The notes: a model not told the origin generated them from the sequence alone. A stretch of DNA of 64,000 nucleotides from Porcipelethomonas sp964621265 (GCA_964621265.1 CAZULQ010000005.1:8806-72805), one strand, 5' to 3'; positions 40,126-49,993 are shown, counted from the stretch's first letter. Made by a program: numbers and translations.

Positions 40126-43100
40126 GTGAAATTCAAAAAAATTGCGGCGTTTCTTACAGCCGCGTGTATGCTTGTGCCTATTGGTATGTCATACACAAAT
40201 TACAGCTCAGTTACTGTTTCTGCTGCACAGATTGACTGGGACCCTTATTTTGACCATGACGCATCGTGGTATTCATCGTCAGAGGCTACTGCATTTGCTG
40301 ATGAAATTATCCAGTATCAGCTTTCTGACGGCGGCTGGCGTAAGGAAATGACAAATACTTCGGTTACAGGCTCATGGGCGAAGTCAACAATTGACAATGA
40401 GGCTACAACCTCGCAGATAATCTATCTTGCAAAGGTTTACAACCAGACTAAAACTGAAAAATACAAGACAGCGTGTCTTAAGGGTATCGACCTGCTCATA
40501 AACGGACAGTACAGCAACGGCGGCTGGCCACAGGTTTTCGACGACGCAGGAACTTACCATGCGCACATTACATACAACGATACCGCTATGGTGCGTGTTC
40601 TTGAAATCATGCAGGACGTTGCCGCAAAGACAGGCGACTTTACATTCGTTGACAACAGCTATGCTGCCCGTGCAAACACAGCCGTTGAAAAGGGTGTTAA
40701 GTGTATCCTTGACACTCAGATTACAGTAAACGGCGTTAAGACTGCATGGTGTCAGCAGCACGATGAAACAACTCTGGAGCCTGCTTCAGCAAGAGCCTAT
40801 GAGCTCCCGTCTATCAGCTCATCGGAGAGCGTTGGTATCGTAAACTTCTTAAAATCACTCGATAACAAAAGCAATGAAATAATCCGCAGTATCAATGCGG
40901 CTGTAAAATGGATGGACAGTGCAACACTTTATGGCATTGAAATCCAGAGCTACACAAACAGCGACGGCGAGTCGGACAAAAAGGTTGTACAGAACGCAAA
41001 TGCTGATCCAATCTGGGCGAGATTCTATTACCTTACTGACGGTGTGACACCGATGTTCGTAAGCCGTGAAAGCGTTGCGGCTGACAACTGGGACCACATC
41101 GGTGCTGAAAGAAGAACAGGCTATTCATGGTATGGCACATGGCCAAAGAAGCTTATTGCCGCAGGTTATCTTGAAGAAAATCCAGATGAACCTGTTACAC
41201 CGCCTGTTTCTGCAACATATCCGAACAACCTCTATGTAGGCTATTCTTCACAGCAGAATAACTACGGCACAATCCAGGAGGCTGTTAATGCAGCGGCTAA
41301 AATCAACCCTTCATCTGAAGACCAGAGAGTTGCAATCCATATTGCTCCGGGTACTTACCGTGAACAGGTTATTGTAAACACTCCATATATAAGCTTTGTA
41401 AACGACAATCCGTCTGAACAGGTTCTTATAACATGGTACTACGGTATCGGTTACAAGTATTACAGCGTTGGCAGCGACGGCTATTACAACGCAGACAACG
41501 CAAAATCCAAGTCTGCAAAGCTTGAACCGACTACACGCTGGGGTTCAACTGTCGGACTCAAGAGCAAGGCAAACTATTTCCGTGCGGAATACATTACATT
41601 CGAAAACTCATTCAACAGATACGTTACTGCTGAAGAAATCGCCGACGGCGTTGAGCCATCGGGCAGCCAGTCAATTACTTTTGACAGAACTGCATCAGGC
41701 GCTGACGTTACAAGCAAAACTGCAACTGAACGTGGTGCGGCAATTGCAATCGACGGCAATTACAGCGAATTCTACAAGTGCGACTTCCTCGGCAGTCAGG
41801 ACACTCTCTATGCAGGCAGTGCAAACGGATATTTCAAGGAATGCTTTGTTCAGGGTAACACAGACTATATTTTCGGTAACGGAAGTCATGTCTTTGAAAA
41901 CTGTGAGCTTCGCTTCGGCGGTTACAGTTCAAGTGCGGCAGGCGGATATATCACAGCTCACAAGGGCACAGGCGGATATCTCTTCTACAACTGCGATGTT
42001 ACTGCAAACAGCGCTCTTACAGTAAAAGCGGGCTATTTCGGCAGACCATGGGGCGCTGAGGCTAATGTTGCTTTTGTAAACACAGATTTACAGTATGAAG
42101 ACATTATCACTCCTGCTGGCTGGTATAAAATGAGTAATAACGCTCCTGAAAATGCAAAATTCAAGGAATACAACACAAGAGTTAACGGAACAGCCGTAAA
42201 CACATCAGGCCGTACGGCAGGAACTGTTCTTTCATCGGAAACAGGCCTTACTCCTACTGACTATTTCGGCGGCTGGGTTCCTTACTACTACAACAGAGCA
42301 GATGTTCCTGTAAACCCAGGCAAGACAGGTGCGGTTATTGATACAGCCTACAAGTATACAATCAAAAATGTCGGAAGCGGACTTAACCTTGAAGTAAAGG
42401 ACAGCGTTGCCGCTGACGGTACAGACGTTCAGCAGGGCACAAAGGGTGCAGGAGGCTGGACTTTTGAGGACGCCGGAAACGGATATTACAGACTTTATTC
42501 TGAAGTCGGCGACGGAAAGACTTATCTCCTTGACCTCAGCATGGGCGCTGTTGAAAACGGTACAAATATCGGTATCTGGAGCGATACAGCGTGTGACGCA
42601 CAGCTTTTCAAATTCGTTAAAAACAGCGACGGCTCCTATACAATCTGCACTAAGGTTACAAACGACCAGAGCTGTCTCGGCGTCGGCTCGGGTTCAAAGG
42701 AAGAAGGCGCAACTGTTATTCAGTGGGCTTGCGACGGCTCAGACAATCAGAAGTGGACACTCAGCGTCAAGGTTGACCCTGTGAGCGGAAACCTCGTTAA
42801 AAACCTCGTTGTAAACGACGCTGACAACTATATGGACTGGAAAATCGACACTTCAGTCGCAGTCGGTGACCTTGTATTCGGCGACAGAGACTTTACTTAC
42901 GTTTCATTCCCTGAGGAGCTTATCGGCTCAGAGGCTATTCTTACAGCTTGTGACTCAAAGGCTGCAACTGGTGATGTTGCAACATTTGAAGCAGGTGAAG
43001 ACTGTATTGCATATGTTGCTCTTGACACAAGAGTTACAGCCGTTCCTTCATGGCTTTCAGGCTGGAACAAAACAAATCTTACAGCAACAAGCAACAACGA

Positions 43101-43398
43101 CGTTACATTCGCTTTCTACTTAAAGGAATTTGCAAAGGGTGAAACAGTAACTCTCGGCGGAAACGGTCAGACAGCTTCATGTGTAAACTATACTGCTTTT
43201 GTTTCTCCTGCACCTCATGTTATCGGTGACGTTAACCTTGACGGCAGCTTTGACGTTGCAGATATTGTGGCATTACAGACATGGAACGTAAAGACAAGTG
43301 AACTTGCTGACGGTAATGCGGCTGATATGAACGCTGACAGAGTTATAAATGTATTTGACGTAATTATTCTCAGAAGAGCACTTCTTTCAATCAACTAA
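40126..43398 (+). CDS. PL10 pectate lyase - CE8 pectin methylesterase - CBM13 - dockerin
   Basis: 1090 residues with GTG start after AAGGAGG. Signal peptide ending VTVSAAQ; PL10 domain ~35-350 (YQLSDGGWRKEM, STIDNEATTSQI, GYSWYGTWPKKLI); CE8 domain ~364-690 with catalytic GSQDTLY and GNTDYIFG and substrate-binding GRPWG; CBM13/ricin-type domain ~743-885; an unassigned beta-rich module ~890-1015 like that in the first gene of this window (GDRDFTYVSFPEELIG, TACDSK); dockerin ~1032-1090 (GDVNLDGSFDVADIV, DMNADRVINVFDVI). It de-esterifies and cleaves pectin on one chain. Confidence 0.93.
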   Translation: MKFKKIAAFLTAACMLVPIGMSYTNYSSVTVSAAQIDWDPYFDHDASWYSSSEATAFADEIIQYQLSDGGWRKEMTNTSVTGSWAKSTIDNEATTSQIIYLAKVYNQTKTEKYKTACLKGIDLLINGQYSNGGWPQVFDDAGTYHAHITYNDTAMVRVLEIMQDVAAKTGDFTFVDNSYAARANTAVEKGVKCILDTQITVNGVKTAWCQQHDETTLEPASARAYELPSISSSESVGIVNFLKSLDNKSNEIIRSINAAVKWMDSATLYGIEIQSYTNSDGESDKKVVQNANADPIWARFYYLTDGVTPMFVSRESVAADNWDHIGAERRTGYSWYGTWPKKLIAAGYLEENPDEPVTPPVSATYPNNLYVGYSSQQNNYGTIQEAVNAAAKINPSSEDQRVAIHIAPGTYREQVIVNTPYISFVNDNPSEQVLITWYYGIGYKYYSVGSDGYYNADNAKSKSAKLEPTTRWGSTVGLKSKANYFRAEYITFENSFNRYVTAEEIADGVEPSGSQSITFDRTASGADVTSKTATERGAAIAIDGNYSEFYKCDFLGSQDTLYAGSANGYFKECFVQGNTDYIFGNGSHVFENCELRFGGYSSSAAGGYITAHKGTGGYLFYNCDVTANSALTVKAGYFGRPWGAEANVAFVNTDLQYEDIITPAGWYKMSNNAPENAKFKEYNTRVNGTAVNTSGRTAGTVLSSETGLTPTDYFGGWVPYYYNRADVPVNPGKTGAVIDTAYKYTIKNVGSGLNLEVKDSVAADGTDVQQGTKGAGGWTFEDAGNGYYRLYSEVGDGKTYLLDLSMGAVENGTNIGIWSDTACDAQLFKFVKNSDGSYTICTKVTNDQSCLGVGSGSKEEGATVIQWACDGSDNQKWTLSVKVDPVSGNLVKNLVVNDADNYMDWKIDTSVAVGDLVFGDRDFTYVSFPEELIGSEAILTACDSKAATGDVATFEAGEDCIAYVALDTRVTAVPSWLSGWNKTNLTATSNNDVTFAFYLKEFAKGETVTLGGNGQTASCVNYTAFVSPAPHVIGDVNLDGSFDVADIVALQTWNVKTSELADGNAADMNADRVINVFDVIILRRALLSIN

Positions 43399-43412
43399 AA
43401 CACAAAAATAAT

Positions 43413-43445
43413 GGCAGGCACTTTTAATAGTGTCTGCCGTTTTTT
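43413..43445 (+). terminator. Terminator of the PL10-CE8 gene
   Basis: GGCAGGCACT-TTTAAT-AGTGTCTGCC followed by GTTTTTT. Confidence 0.9.
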
Positions 43446-43490
43446 ATCTTAAAATGAGATGATATGCAATATTTTAAACACAATTTCACA

Positions 43491-43519
43491 TTGTTTGTGA
43501 GGTTTTTTAGTGATATAAT
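43491..43519 (+). promoter_or_regulatory. Promoter of the PL1 gene
   Basis: TTGTTT, 17 bp, TATAAT. Confidence 0.6.
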
Positions 43520-43562
43520 TATAACATAAAGTATATGGGGCTTTATACCAAGGAGGTAAATT

Positions 43563-46500
43563 ATGAAAAAATTCACACGCATGGGCAGAGGAATTATTCT
43601 TACACTTACTCTGCTTTTCTCATGGATGCTGCCGCTTTTCGGATACGGAAATGCTGACATTGCCGTATCTGCGGCATCTGTGGACTATCCACCAGTTCTT
43701 ATGAACTTAGCGTCCAAAGACAATTCAACCGTACTTACAGAAAACGGCACAACTGACGGCTCAGGCCTTTCTATGAAGGCTCTCGGAAGTGACCTTTCAC
43801 CGTCATGGAGATTTGACCGTGTCGGTTCTGACTCAAATGGTACTTATTTCAAGCTTACAAACGCTCAGTCGGGCAGACTTTTAACTCCGCTCAACTACAA
43901 TGTTTCAGCGGGCGCAAGCGTTGTAGTTTACGGCAGCGAATCAGCTCAGTCACAGCACTGGTATGTTGTTCCTGTAAAGAATGACCGTTTAGGAAACGGA
44001 CTTTACTACAAAATCGTAAACTACTCAAACACTTCCCTCGCCCTCACTCAGGGTACATCGGGAATGACTCTCGCAAACTACACAGGCGCTGACAATCAGC
44101 TCTGGCTCCTTAATGCTGACGGTCTTCAGGGCTTTGCGGGATACTGCAAAAACGACAACACAAACAATATCAAGGCAGGCAGTATCGGCGGTCTTTTCGG
44201 TGAAGTAGTTGAAGTTTCAACCTTTGCTGACCTTAAAAAATATGCAACATCAGATACTCCTTACACAATCATCGTAAACAAGAACATCAGCGTTACAGAG
44301 CTTAACTTAAACGGTGAACGCTACATGTGTTCAGCAGGCAGAATCTATGTTCACAGCAACAAGACTATCATCGGCAGCTACAGTGCCAACACATTATTCA
44401 ACGTTCAGTTCTGTACTTCTTCAAGCAGCGGCACAGGCGACAATATTATCATTAAAAACTTTGATATGCAGCACGACGCTGAATCAAACAACAACGACTC
44501 AATTGTTTGCTACTTCGGCTCAGGTCAGAACATCTGGGTTGACCATGTAACATTCACAGGTCATGATAATTACGGTTATGCACCTCAGACAGGCAAGGTT
44601 GATGAAGACAAGTTCCTCGCATGCTGCTATGATGCAGACTACTGCACAGTTTCAGACTGTTCATTCGGCGCACACAAGTATGGTCTTATCTTAGGCTATC
44701 CTGCTGATGACGCAAACAGCAAGAACAATTACGACGGTTTCCCTCGTATGTCAATTATCGGCAACAAGTTCTATCAGACTGAAACAAGAGGTCCCGGACT
44801 TATGAGATGGGGTTATTTCCACTCACTCAACAACTATGTAAACCAGTTCAGCATGGGCTATACTGTTCACAGCGGATGCGATATCTACGCTGAAAACTGT
44901 GTATACGAAAACGGCGGAAACGTTATCTGCGACTGGAACTCTGTAACATATCCGGGCGCTTACGCTGAATCAGGCTCAACCTTCTCAGACTGTGGCAGAA
45001 CAGTACAGGGCGCTGACTCAAATGCTACTTCAAGCGCAAGCTCATGGAGACCAAAAAACAACTACGACTATAAATCACTTACTGCCGCAAATGCAAAGAC
45101 ATACTGCTCAAATTACAGCGGTCGTCAGACATCAAAGTCAAACATGATGTATCTCAGATTCGCAGGCAAGGGCGTTCCAAGCGCAGGCTATACTGAAGTT
45201 CCGAATGCACCTGTTGCGGCAACATTCACAGAGGGTGCGGCATACAGAATCAAGAATGTAAACTCAGGTCAGTATATGCAGGTTGCAGGCGGTACTGCTG
45301 CAAACGGCACAAACGTTCAGCAGTGGGGCGACAACAACAAGGCAGTGCATGAAATCTGGAAGTTATACAGCGCTGGCGACGGCTATTACTACATTGCTTC
45401 ATGCGTAGGCGACGGCGGTACTTATGTACTTGACGTTGCAGGAAAGAAAACAGCAAACGGTACAAACATTGACATTTATCAGTACAACGGCGGTACAAAC
45501 CAGCAGTTTATGCTGACTTCAAACGGCGACGGCTCATACAAAATCCGTACAAGAGTTACAGGAGAAGCTTCAGCAGTTGAAATTGCAGACGCTTCAACTA
45601 CTTCAGGCGCAAACGTTCAGCAGTGGGAAGTAAACGGCGCTAACTGCCAGGACTGGATTTTAGAACCTGTTACTGACCCTGGCGTTGCAATGGACATCAA
45701 GTATGTTTACACATTTGAAAATGTAAACTCAGGTCTTGTTATGGAAGTTGTAAACGGCGCTATGGAAGAAAACTCAAATGTTCAGCAGTGGGGTGTTAAC
45801 GGTGCTGACTGTCAGAAGTGGATTCTCAAGGAATTCGGCTCAGGCAACTATTACTGGATTCGTTCATTCCAGGACCCTGCTTTCGCACTCAAGGCTGAAG
45901 GCAGTACAGACGGAAGCAACATTGACATTGTGTCATACAGCACAAAGGACAGCGCACAGCTTTTCCGCTTTACTAAAAATCTTGACGGTTCATACAGCAT
46001 TATAACTCATGCTTCAAAGGACGCTTGTCTTGTTGAAGTAGGAAGCGCATCAACAACTGCGGGTGCAAGCGTTATTCAGTGGTCACCGACAAACAACAAC
46101 TGCCAGAGATGGAATGTTGTAACATCAGTTACTACTACAACTACCACAACAACAACAACTACTACTACAAAGGCAACAACAACTCCTGCTACTACAACCA
46201 CAACAACTACTACAAAACCTGTTACAACAACACCTGCAACAACCACAACAGTAAAGGTTACAACAACTGTTCCAGTTACAACTACAAAGGCTACTACTAC
46301 AACTACAACTGCGGCAACAACTGTGAAGGTAACAACAACTACTACAACTACTGCCGCTACAACAACAAAGCCTGAAACAACCACAGTAACGACAACAACA
46401 TTGCCTGTTGCAACAACAGTCAAGGAAACTACTGTTGTAACAACTTCAACAGCTAAAACAACAACTGCTCCTGTTACAACAATTACTGTGACAACAACAC

Positions 46501-46754
46501 CGACAGTTACAGAACCTGAGGTATTCCCTGAGGGTGAGCTTTACGGCGACGTAAATCTTGACAGCGAAGTTGATATTGCAGACGTTGTTGCAATCAATAT
46601 GTATCTTCTCAATCCGGAGGCAATGCCGCTTAACATTAACGCAAAGGCAAATTCCGACTGCGAGAGAAACAATTTAATTGATGCAACAGACAGCACAATG
46701 ATTATGAACTATGTTGCAATGATTATTGAAAAGATTCAGCTCGGAAAGGCCTGA
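43563..46754 (+). CDS. PL1 pectate lyase with three ricin-type domains, Thr-rich linker and dockerin
   Basis: 1063 residues. Signal peptide; ricin/CBM13-like domain ~45-185; PL1 right-handed helix ~200-540 with Ca-binding NIWVDHVTFTGHDN and RGPGLMRWGYFHS near the catalytic Arg; two CBM13 domains ~555-700 and ~710-855, each with NVQQW/VIQW repeats; a ~125-residue linker almost entirely Thr with Ala, Pro, Lys and Val (856-980); dockerin ~994-1063 (GDVNLDSEVDIADVV, but second repeat ERNNLIDATDSTMIM is divergent). Secreted pectate lyase that binds its substrate at several points. SD AAGGAGG. The Thr linker gives ACA/ACT-rich repetitive DNA at 46130-46510. Confidence 0.93.
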   Translation: MKKFTRMGRGIILTLTLLFSWMLPLFGYGNADIAVSAASVDYPPVLMNLASKDNSTVLTENGTTDGSGLSMKALGSDLSPSWRFDRVGSDSNGTYFKLTNAQSGRLLTPLNYNVSAGASVVVYGSESAQSQHWYVVPVKNDRLGNGLYYKIVNYSNTSLALTQGTSGMTLANYTGADNQLWLLNADGLQGFAGYCKNDNTNNIKAGSIGGLFGEVVEVSTFADLKKYATSDTPYTIIVNKNISVTELNLNGERYMCSAGRIYVHSNKTIIGSYSANTLFNVQFCTSSSSGTGDNIIIKNFDMQHDAESNNNDSIVCYFGSGQNIWVDHVTFTGHDNYGYAPQTGKVDEDKFLACCYDADYCTVSDCSFGAHKYGLILGYPADDANSKNNYDGFPRMSIIGNKFYQTETRGPGLMRWGYFHSLNNYVNQFSMGYTVHSGCDIYAENCVYENGGNVICDWNSVTYPGAYAESGSTFSDCGRTVQGADSNATSSASSWRPKNNYDYKSLTAANAKTYCSNYSGRQTSKSNMMYLRFAGKGVPSAGYTEVPNAPVAATFTEGAAYRIKNVNSGQYMQVAGGTAANGTNVQQWGDNNKAVHEIWKLYSAGDGYYYIASCVGDGGTYVLDVAGKKTANGTNIDIYQYNGGTNQQFMLTSNGDGSYKIRTRVTGEASAVEIADASTTSGANVQQWEVNGANCQDWILEPVTDPGVAMDIKYVYTFENVNSGLVMEVVNGAMEENSNVQQWGVNGADCQKWILKEFGSGNYYWIRSFQDPAFALKAEGSTDGSNIDIVSYSTKDSAQLFRFTKNLDGSYSIITHASKDACLVEVGSASTTAGASVIQWSPTNNNCQRWNVVTSVTTTTTTTTTTTTTKATTTPATTTTTTTTKPVTTTPATTTTVKVTTTVPVTTTKATTTTTTAATTVKVTTTTTTTAATTTKPETTTVTTTTLPVATTVKETTVVTTSTAKTTTAPVTTITVTTTPTVTEPEVFPEGELYGDVNLDSEVDIADVVAINMYLLNPEAMPLNINAKANSDCERNNLIDATDSTMIMNYVAMIIEKIQLGKA

Positions 46755-46773
46755 TATTCAATATAGCAAAAAT

Positions 46774-46808
46774 GGGTACTGAGAATTAACGCTCAGTACC
46801 CTTTCTTT
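46774..46808 (+). terminator. Terminator of the PL1 gene
   Basis: GGGTACTGAG-AATTAACG-CTCAGTACCC followed by TTTCTTT. Confidence 0.85.
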
Positions 46809-46826
46809 ATGCATTTATTTTTCTGT

Positions 46827-46954
46827 ATAAAAAAGTATGCACTCCAAAGTTTAAACTCTGGAGTGCATACTTTAGGGGGGATATATTTTCATTTTATTTA
46901 TGAAAGAAGTTATCAAAATTAAATATTGCCTTATTTAAGGCTTCGTCTTAGTAC
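46827..46954 (-). ncRNA. Candidate small regulatory RNA with C-rich loop
   Basis: Minus-strand promoter TTGATT-17-TATAAT at 46989-46961; transcript of about 128 nt; small hairpin GCCTT-AAAT-AAGGC; single-stranded ATATCCCCCCTAAAG; then a perfect 15-bp terminator stem (AAAGTATGCACTCCA / TGGAGTGCATACTTT, 46832-46873) followed by T6. No open frame. A C-rich unpaired segment is typical of Firmicutes sRNAs that pair with Shine-Dalgarno sequences. Confidence 0.5.
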
Positions 46955-46960
46955 ATTTAT

Positions 46961-46989
46961 ATTATATACTATTCCGAAAAAAAAATCAA
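46961..46989 (-). promoter_or_regulatory. Promoter of the candidate sRNA
   Basis: Minus strand TTGATT, 17 bp, TATAAT. Confidence 0.55.
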
Positions 46990-47138
46990 TGGTATTTTGC
47001 ATTATTTTTATTGCATATTATATCCTCTTTTTCACATTACAAACAGAATGCACAATTACAGAGTTATATATTGACAAAATTATGGTACTGTGTTATAATA
47101 AAATCAGTTAAGAAAAATCAGGAAGGATGTGAATAAGT

Positions 47139-48656
47139 TTGGCTCCAACAAACAAGGAAACACATGCAGAGCGAATCAAAAAACTCAGGTCTGCTATGAC
47201 CATAGGCTACAATGCGCTTATTATTGTTGTAGTTATCATACTGTGCGCCTTCATAATCGGAAGAACATCGTCTGTTATGGAAAACAAGGTTGAAGACCTT
47301 ACATCTGCACTTAATGTTCAGCTCAAGCTTAATATTCAGAACTATCTTTCAAAAATGGAAACAACAGGTACTCTGATTTTCGCAACCCCTGAGGTTTATG
47401 AATATGACGCTTTGAATCCGACTGTTGATGAATATGAAGCGCTCAATATTGAAGATAAAATCGGCGACAAGCTCATGGAGCTTTGCAATATGGAAAACTA
47501 TGTCGATTTCGGTATAGTTTACAGAAACAATCACACAACGGGCAAAATCTCAAACGGCACAATCAACCTTTTCGGTGACAAGCTTTACTCCGAGCTTGAA
47601 TCGATTATTACGAGAGAACGTACCAACGACGGCTGGGCTGCGGGCTGCTTTGATGATTACAAAAGAATCTATTACGTTAAGCAGGTAAATGAAAATACAC
47701 TGTTTGTTGCGTCTTTCTATACTTACGAGCTTGCAAATGTGTTTGTGTTGCCTGAAGATATGGAGGATATGACGGTAAGACTTGTCAGTCAGGAAAATGA
47801 CATAATCTATTCTTCCGATGAAAATGAAATCGGTACGAAGCTCCCCCAAAAAATCGTTGAGAGAGTTGATGATTATTCATATGCTGCTGTCATGGACGAC
47901 GAATATCTCGTTACTATCAACAACTGCGGTGACAGCTGGCGTGTTATAAGCACAATTCCGAAGAGCATCATTTTAAATGAAATGAATGATATTCAGCTGA
48001 GCACAACGCTTATTGCATGTGCTGTGGCTGTACTCGCCATTGTTTTCAGCTGTATTCTTTCATCAAAGCTTACAAACCCTGTAAATACAATGGTTACTGA
48101 CCTTGACACAAAGGCTCGTCTTGACAGACTTACAGGTATCAACAACAAGCGTGCATTTGAAGAAGAGGTTGAACAGATAATCTCTGACGGCAGATATATC
48201 AAGCGCAAGGGCGTTTTGCTTATTATTGACGTTGACAACTTCAAGGGCGTAAACGACAATCTCGGTCACAGCTATGGTGACCTGGTTCTTGCAAATATCG
48301 GTAATATTTTAAGGAACACTTTCCGTTCTACTGACTGTCTCGGCAGAATCGGCGGTGACGAATTTGCTGTGTATATCAGCATTGACAAAAGCGAAGAAAA
48401 GGAATGCATGAACATTATAACATCAAAGTGCGAGGCGCTTTGTGAGGCATTCCGCAACAACTATACAGGTGACGACAACAACTACAAGATTTCAGCAAGT
48501 ATCGGTGCGTCAATCACTCCTGACCACGGCAGTGAATTTGAAACACTCTATAAATGCGCTGACAAGGCTCTTTACTGCTCCAAGGAAAAGGGCAAGGATA
48601 CTTACACAATTTATGACAATTCATTACAGGAAGCTGGTGAGCCTGATGAAACTTAA
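47139..48656 (+). CDS. Membrane diguanylate cyclase with extracellular sensor domain
   Basis: 505 residues. A stop codon lies three codons upstream of the TTG at 47139 and GGAAGGA precedes it, so the TTG start is accepted. Membrane segment ~23-45, extracellular Cache-like sensor ~50-285, second segment ~288-310, GGDEF domain ~330-495 with intact RIGGDEFAVYI and an upstream RSTD I-site five residues before it. It makes c-di-GMP and should be product-inhibited. Its 3' end overlaps by 11 bp the gene for a sugar-binding lipoprotein, suggesting that protein presents a ligand to the sensor. Confidence 0.92.
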   Translation: MAPTNKETHAERIKKLRSAMTIGYNALIIVVVIILCAFIIGRTSSVMENKVEDLTSALNVQLKLNIQNYLSKMETTGTLIFATPEVYEYDALNPTVDEYEALNIEDKIGDKLMELCNMENYVDFGIVYRNNHTTGKISNGTINLFGDKLYSELESIITRERTNDGWAAGCFDDYKRIYYVKQVNENTLFVASFYTYELANVFVLPEDMEDMTVRLVSQENDIIYSSDENEIGTKLPQKIVERVDDYSYAAVMDDEYLVTINNCGDSWRVISTIPKSIILNEMNDIQLSTTLIACAVAVLAIVFSCILSSKLTNPVNTMVTDLDTKARLDRLTGINNKRAFEEEVEQIISDGRYIKRKGVLLIIDVDNFKGVNDNLGHSYGDLVLANIGNILRNTFRSTDCLGRIGGDEFAVYISIDKSEEKECMNIITSKCEALCEAFRNNYTGDDNNYKISASIGASITPDHGSEFETLYKCADKALYCSKEKGKDTYTIYDNSLQEAGEPDET

Positions 48657-49917
48657 AAAAATCGCCGCAGCAGGTATCATTGCTGCAATGCTTTCAACTG
48701 CAACAGCCTGCAATGATGAAACAGTTGTCACAACACACGAGGAAGCTGTCAACATTTCATTTTCGTGGTGGGGCAATGACGCCAGAAACGAATATACCAT
48801 GCAGGCTATCGAGATATTTGAAGAGCTGAATCCTGATATAAATGTTATATGCAACTACTCTGAATGGTCGGGGTATCAGGTGAGAAACAATGTCCAGATG
48901 GTTTCAAACACTGAGGCTGATGTCATGCAGATTAACTTTGCATGGATTGAGCAGTATTCCCCGAAGGGTACGGGATATTATGATATAAACAAGCTTTCTG
49001 ATTATATTGACCTTTCATGCTTTACTGAAAACGACCTTTCATTCGGCATGAAAAACGGCTATCTCAATGCCATTCCGATTGCGCTCAACACCCAGACTGT
49101 GTATGTAAACAAAACTATTTACGACCAGTACGGGCTCGATATCCCGACAACATGGGACGAGATTTTTGAGGCCGCAGAGGTTATGAACGGCGAAAATTAT
49201 CCTATGACCGCAAATGTAAAGGCTATGCTCTTTTATCTGATTTCGTATACCGAGCAGCAATCGGGGCATGAGTTTATTACAAAGGACGGAAAGCTTGGAT
49301 TTGATGCTGATGATTTAAAGATTATGCTTGAATTTTACAAGCAGCTTGTTGACAAAAAGATTGCTCCTCAGACAGAGTATTACGAGCGACTTAATCTTGA
49401 CTCAGGCAACTATGCGGGTACGGTTGCGTGGCTGAGCGACGCCTCATCATATCTTGGCGGCGCAGAAGAAGCAGGCTATGAAATCGTAATTGCGGACTAT
49501 ACCAAAAGCGAAAACGCTGAAACACTTGGCTGGTACTCAAAGCCTGCGACTATGTATGCAATAAGCGCAAATACTGAGTACCCTGAGCAGTCGGCAAGAC
49601 TTCTTGATTTCCTGCTGAATTCAAAGGAAATGGCGGAGCTTCAGGGCGTTGAAAAGGGTATTCCGCTCAGCAGTGCCGCAAGAGGATATCTCGAGGAATC
49701 GGGACTTTTAAAGGGACTTCAGTATGAAGCTTTTCTGAAGATGAGCGAAAATGCGGAAAAGCTCAAGGACATCAGTCCTTATCACGAGAACACGGATATA
49801 CTTGATTTAATACAGCAAAGCTGTAATGTTGTGCTTTTCGGAAAATCCGATTCCGACGATGAAGCGATTCTTTTAAAGGAAAATCTCGAGAGCGTTCTGA
49901 GTTCATTACAGGACTAA
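48646..49917 (+). CDS. Extracellular sugar-binding lipoprotein (ABC solute-binding type)
   Basis: 423 residues from the ATG at 48646; the longer open frame upstream runs through the cyclase gene in another register. Signal peptide MKLKKIAAAGIIAAML ending in lipobox ATAC (Cys19). The rest is a type 1 solute-binding fold: FSWWGNDARNEYTMQAIEIF, ADVMQINFAWIEQY, QTVYVNKTIYDQYGLDIP, TWDEIFEAAEVM. No permease or ATPase genes follow; the transcript ends in a terminator. Pairing with the overlapping diguanylate cyclase suggests a sensory rather than transport role. Confidence 0.9.
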   Translation: MKLKKIAAAGIIAAMLSTATACNDETVVTTHEEAVNISFSWWGNDARNEYTMQAIEIFEELNPDINVICNYSEWSGYQVRNNVQMVSNTEADVMQINFAWIEQYSPKGTGYYDINKLSDYIDLSCFTENDLSFGMKNGYLNAIPIALNTQTVYVNKTIYDQYGLDIPTTWDEIFEAAEVMNGENYPMTANVKAMLFYLISYTEQQSGHEFITKDGKLGFDADDLKIMLEFYKQLVDKKIAPQTEYYERLNLDSGNYAGTVAWLSDASSYLGGAEEAGYEIVIADYTKSENAETLGWYSKPATMYAISANTEYPEQSARLLDFLLNSKEMAELQGVEKGIPLSSAARGYLEESGLLKGLQYEAFLKMSENAEKLKDISPYHENTDILDLIQQSCNVVLFGKSDSDDEAILLKENLESVLSSLQD

Positions 49918-49925
49918 AAAATTAT

Positions 49926-49953
49926 CGGGCAGTTTTAAGGCTGCCCGTTTTTT
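49926..49953 (+). terminator. Terminator of the cyclase/binding protein operon
   Basis: CGGGCAG-TTTTAAGG-CTGCCCG followed by TTTTTTG. Confidence 0.9.
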
Positions 49954-49967
49954 GTTATGCAATAGTA

Positions 49968-49990
49968 AAGGGCGGTTTTAAACCGCCCCT
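49968..49990 (-). terminator. Hairpin after the ECF S-component gene
   Basis: GGGGCGGTTTAAAACCGCCC on the minus strand, four bases after the stop; the T-run is short. Confidence 0.55.
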
Positions 49991-49993
49991 TGT

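Noticed and set aside
46076..46423. Long minus-strand frame rich in Val and plus-strand frame rich in Asn/Tyr over 46130-46510
   Set aside because: Both are shadows of the Thr-rich linker of the PL1 gene (repetitive ACA/ACT codons). No start site or protein-like composition.
46130..46510. CRISPR array or microsatellite in the ACA/ACT-rich stretch
   Set aside because: It is in frame within the PL1 gene, has no spacers of unique sequence, and encodes an ordinary cellulosomal Thr linker. No CRISPR array was seen anywhere in the window.
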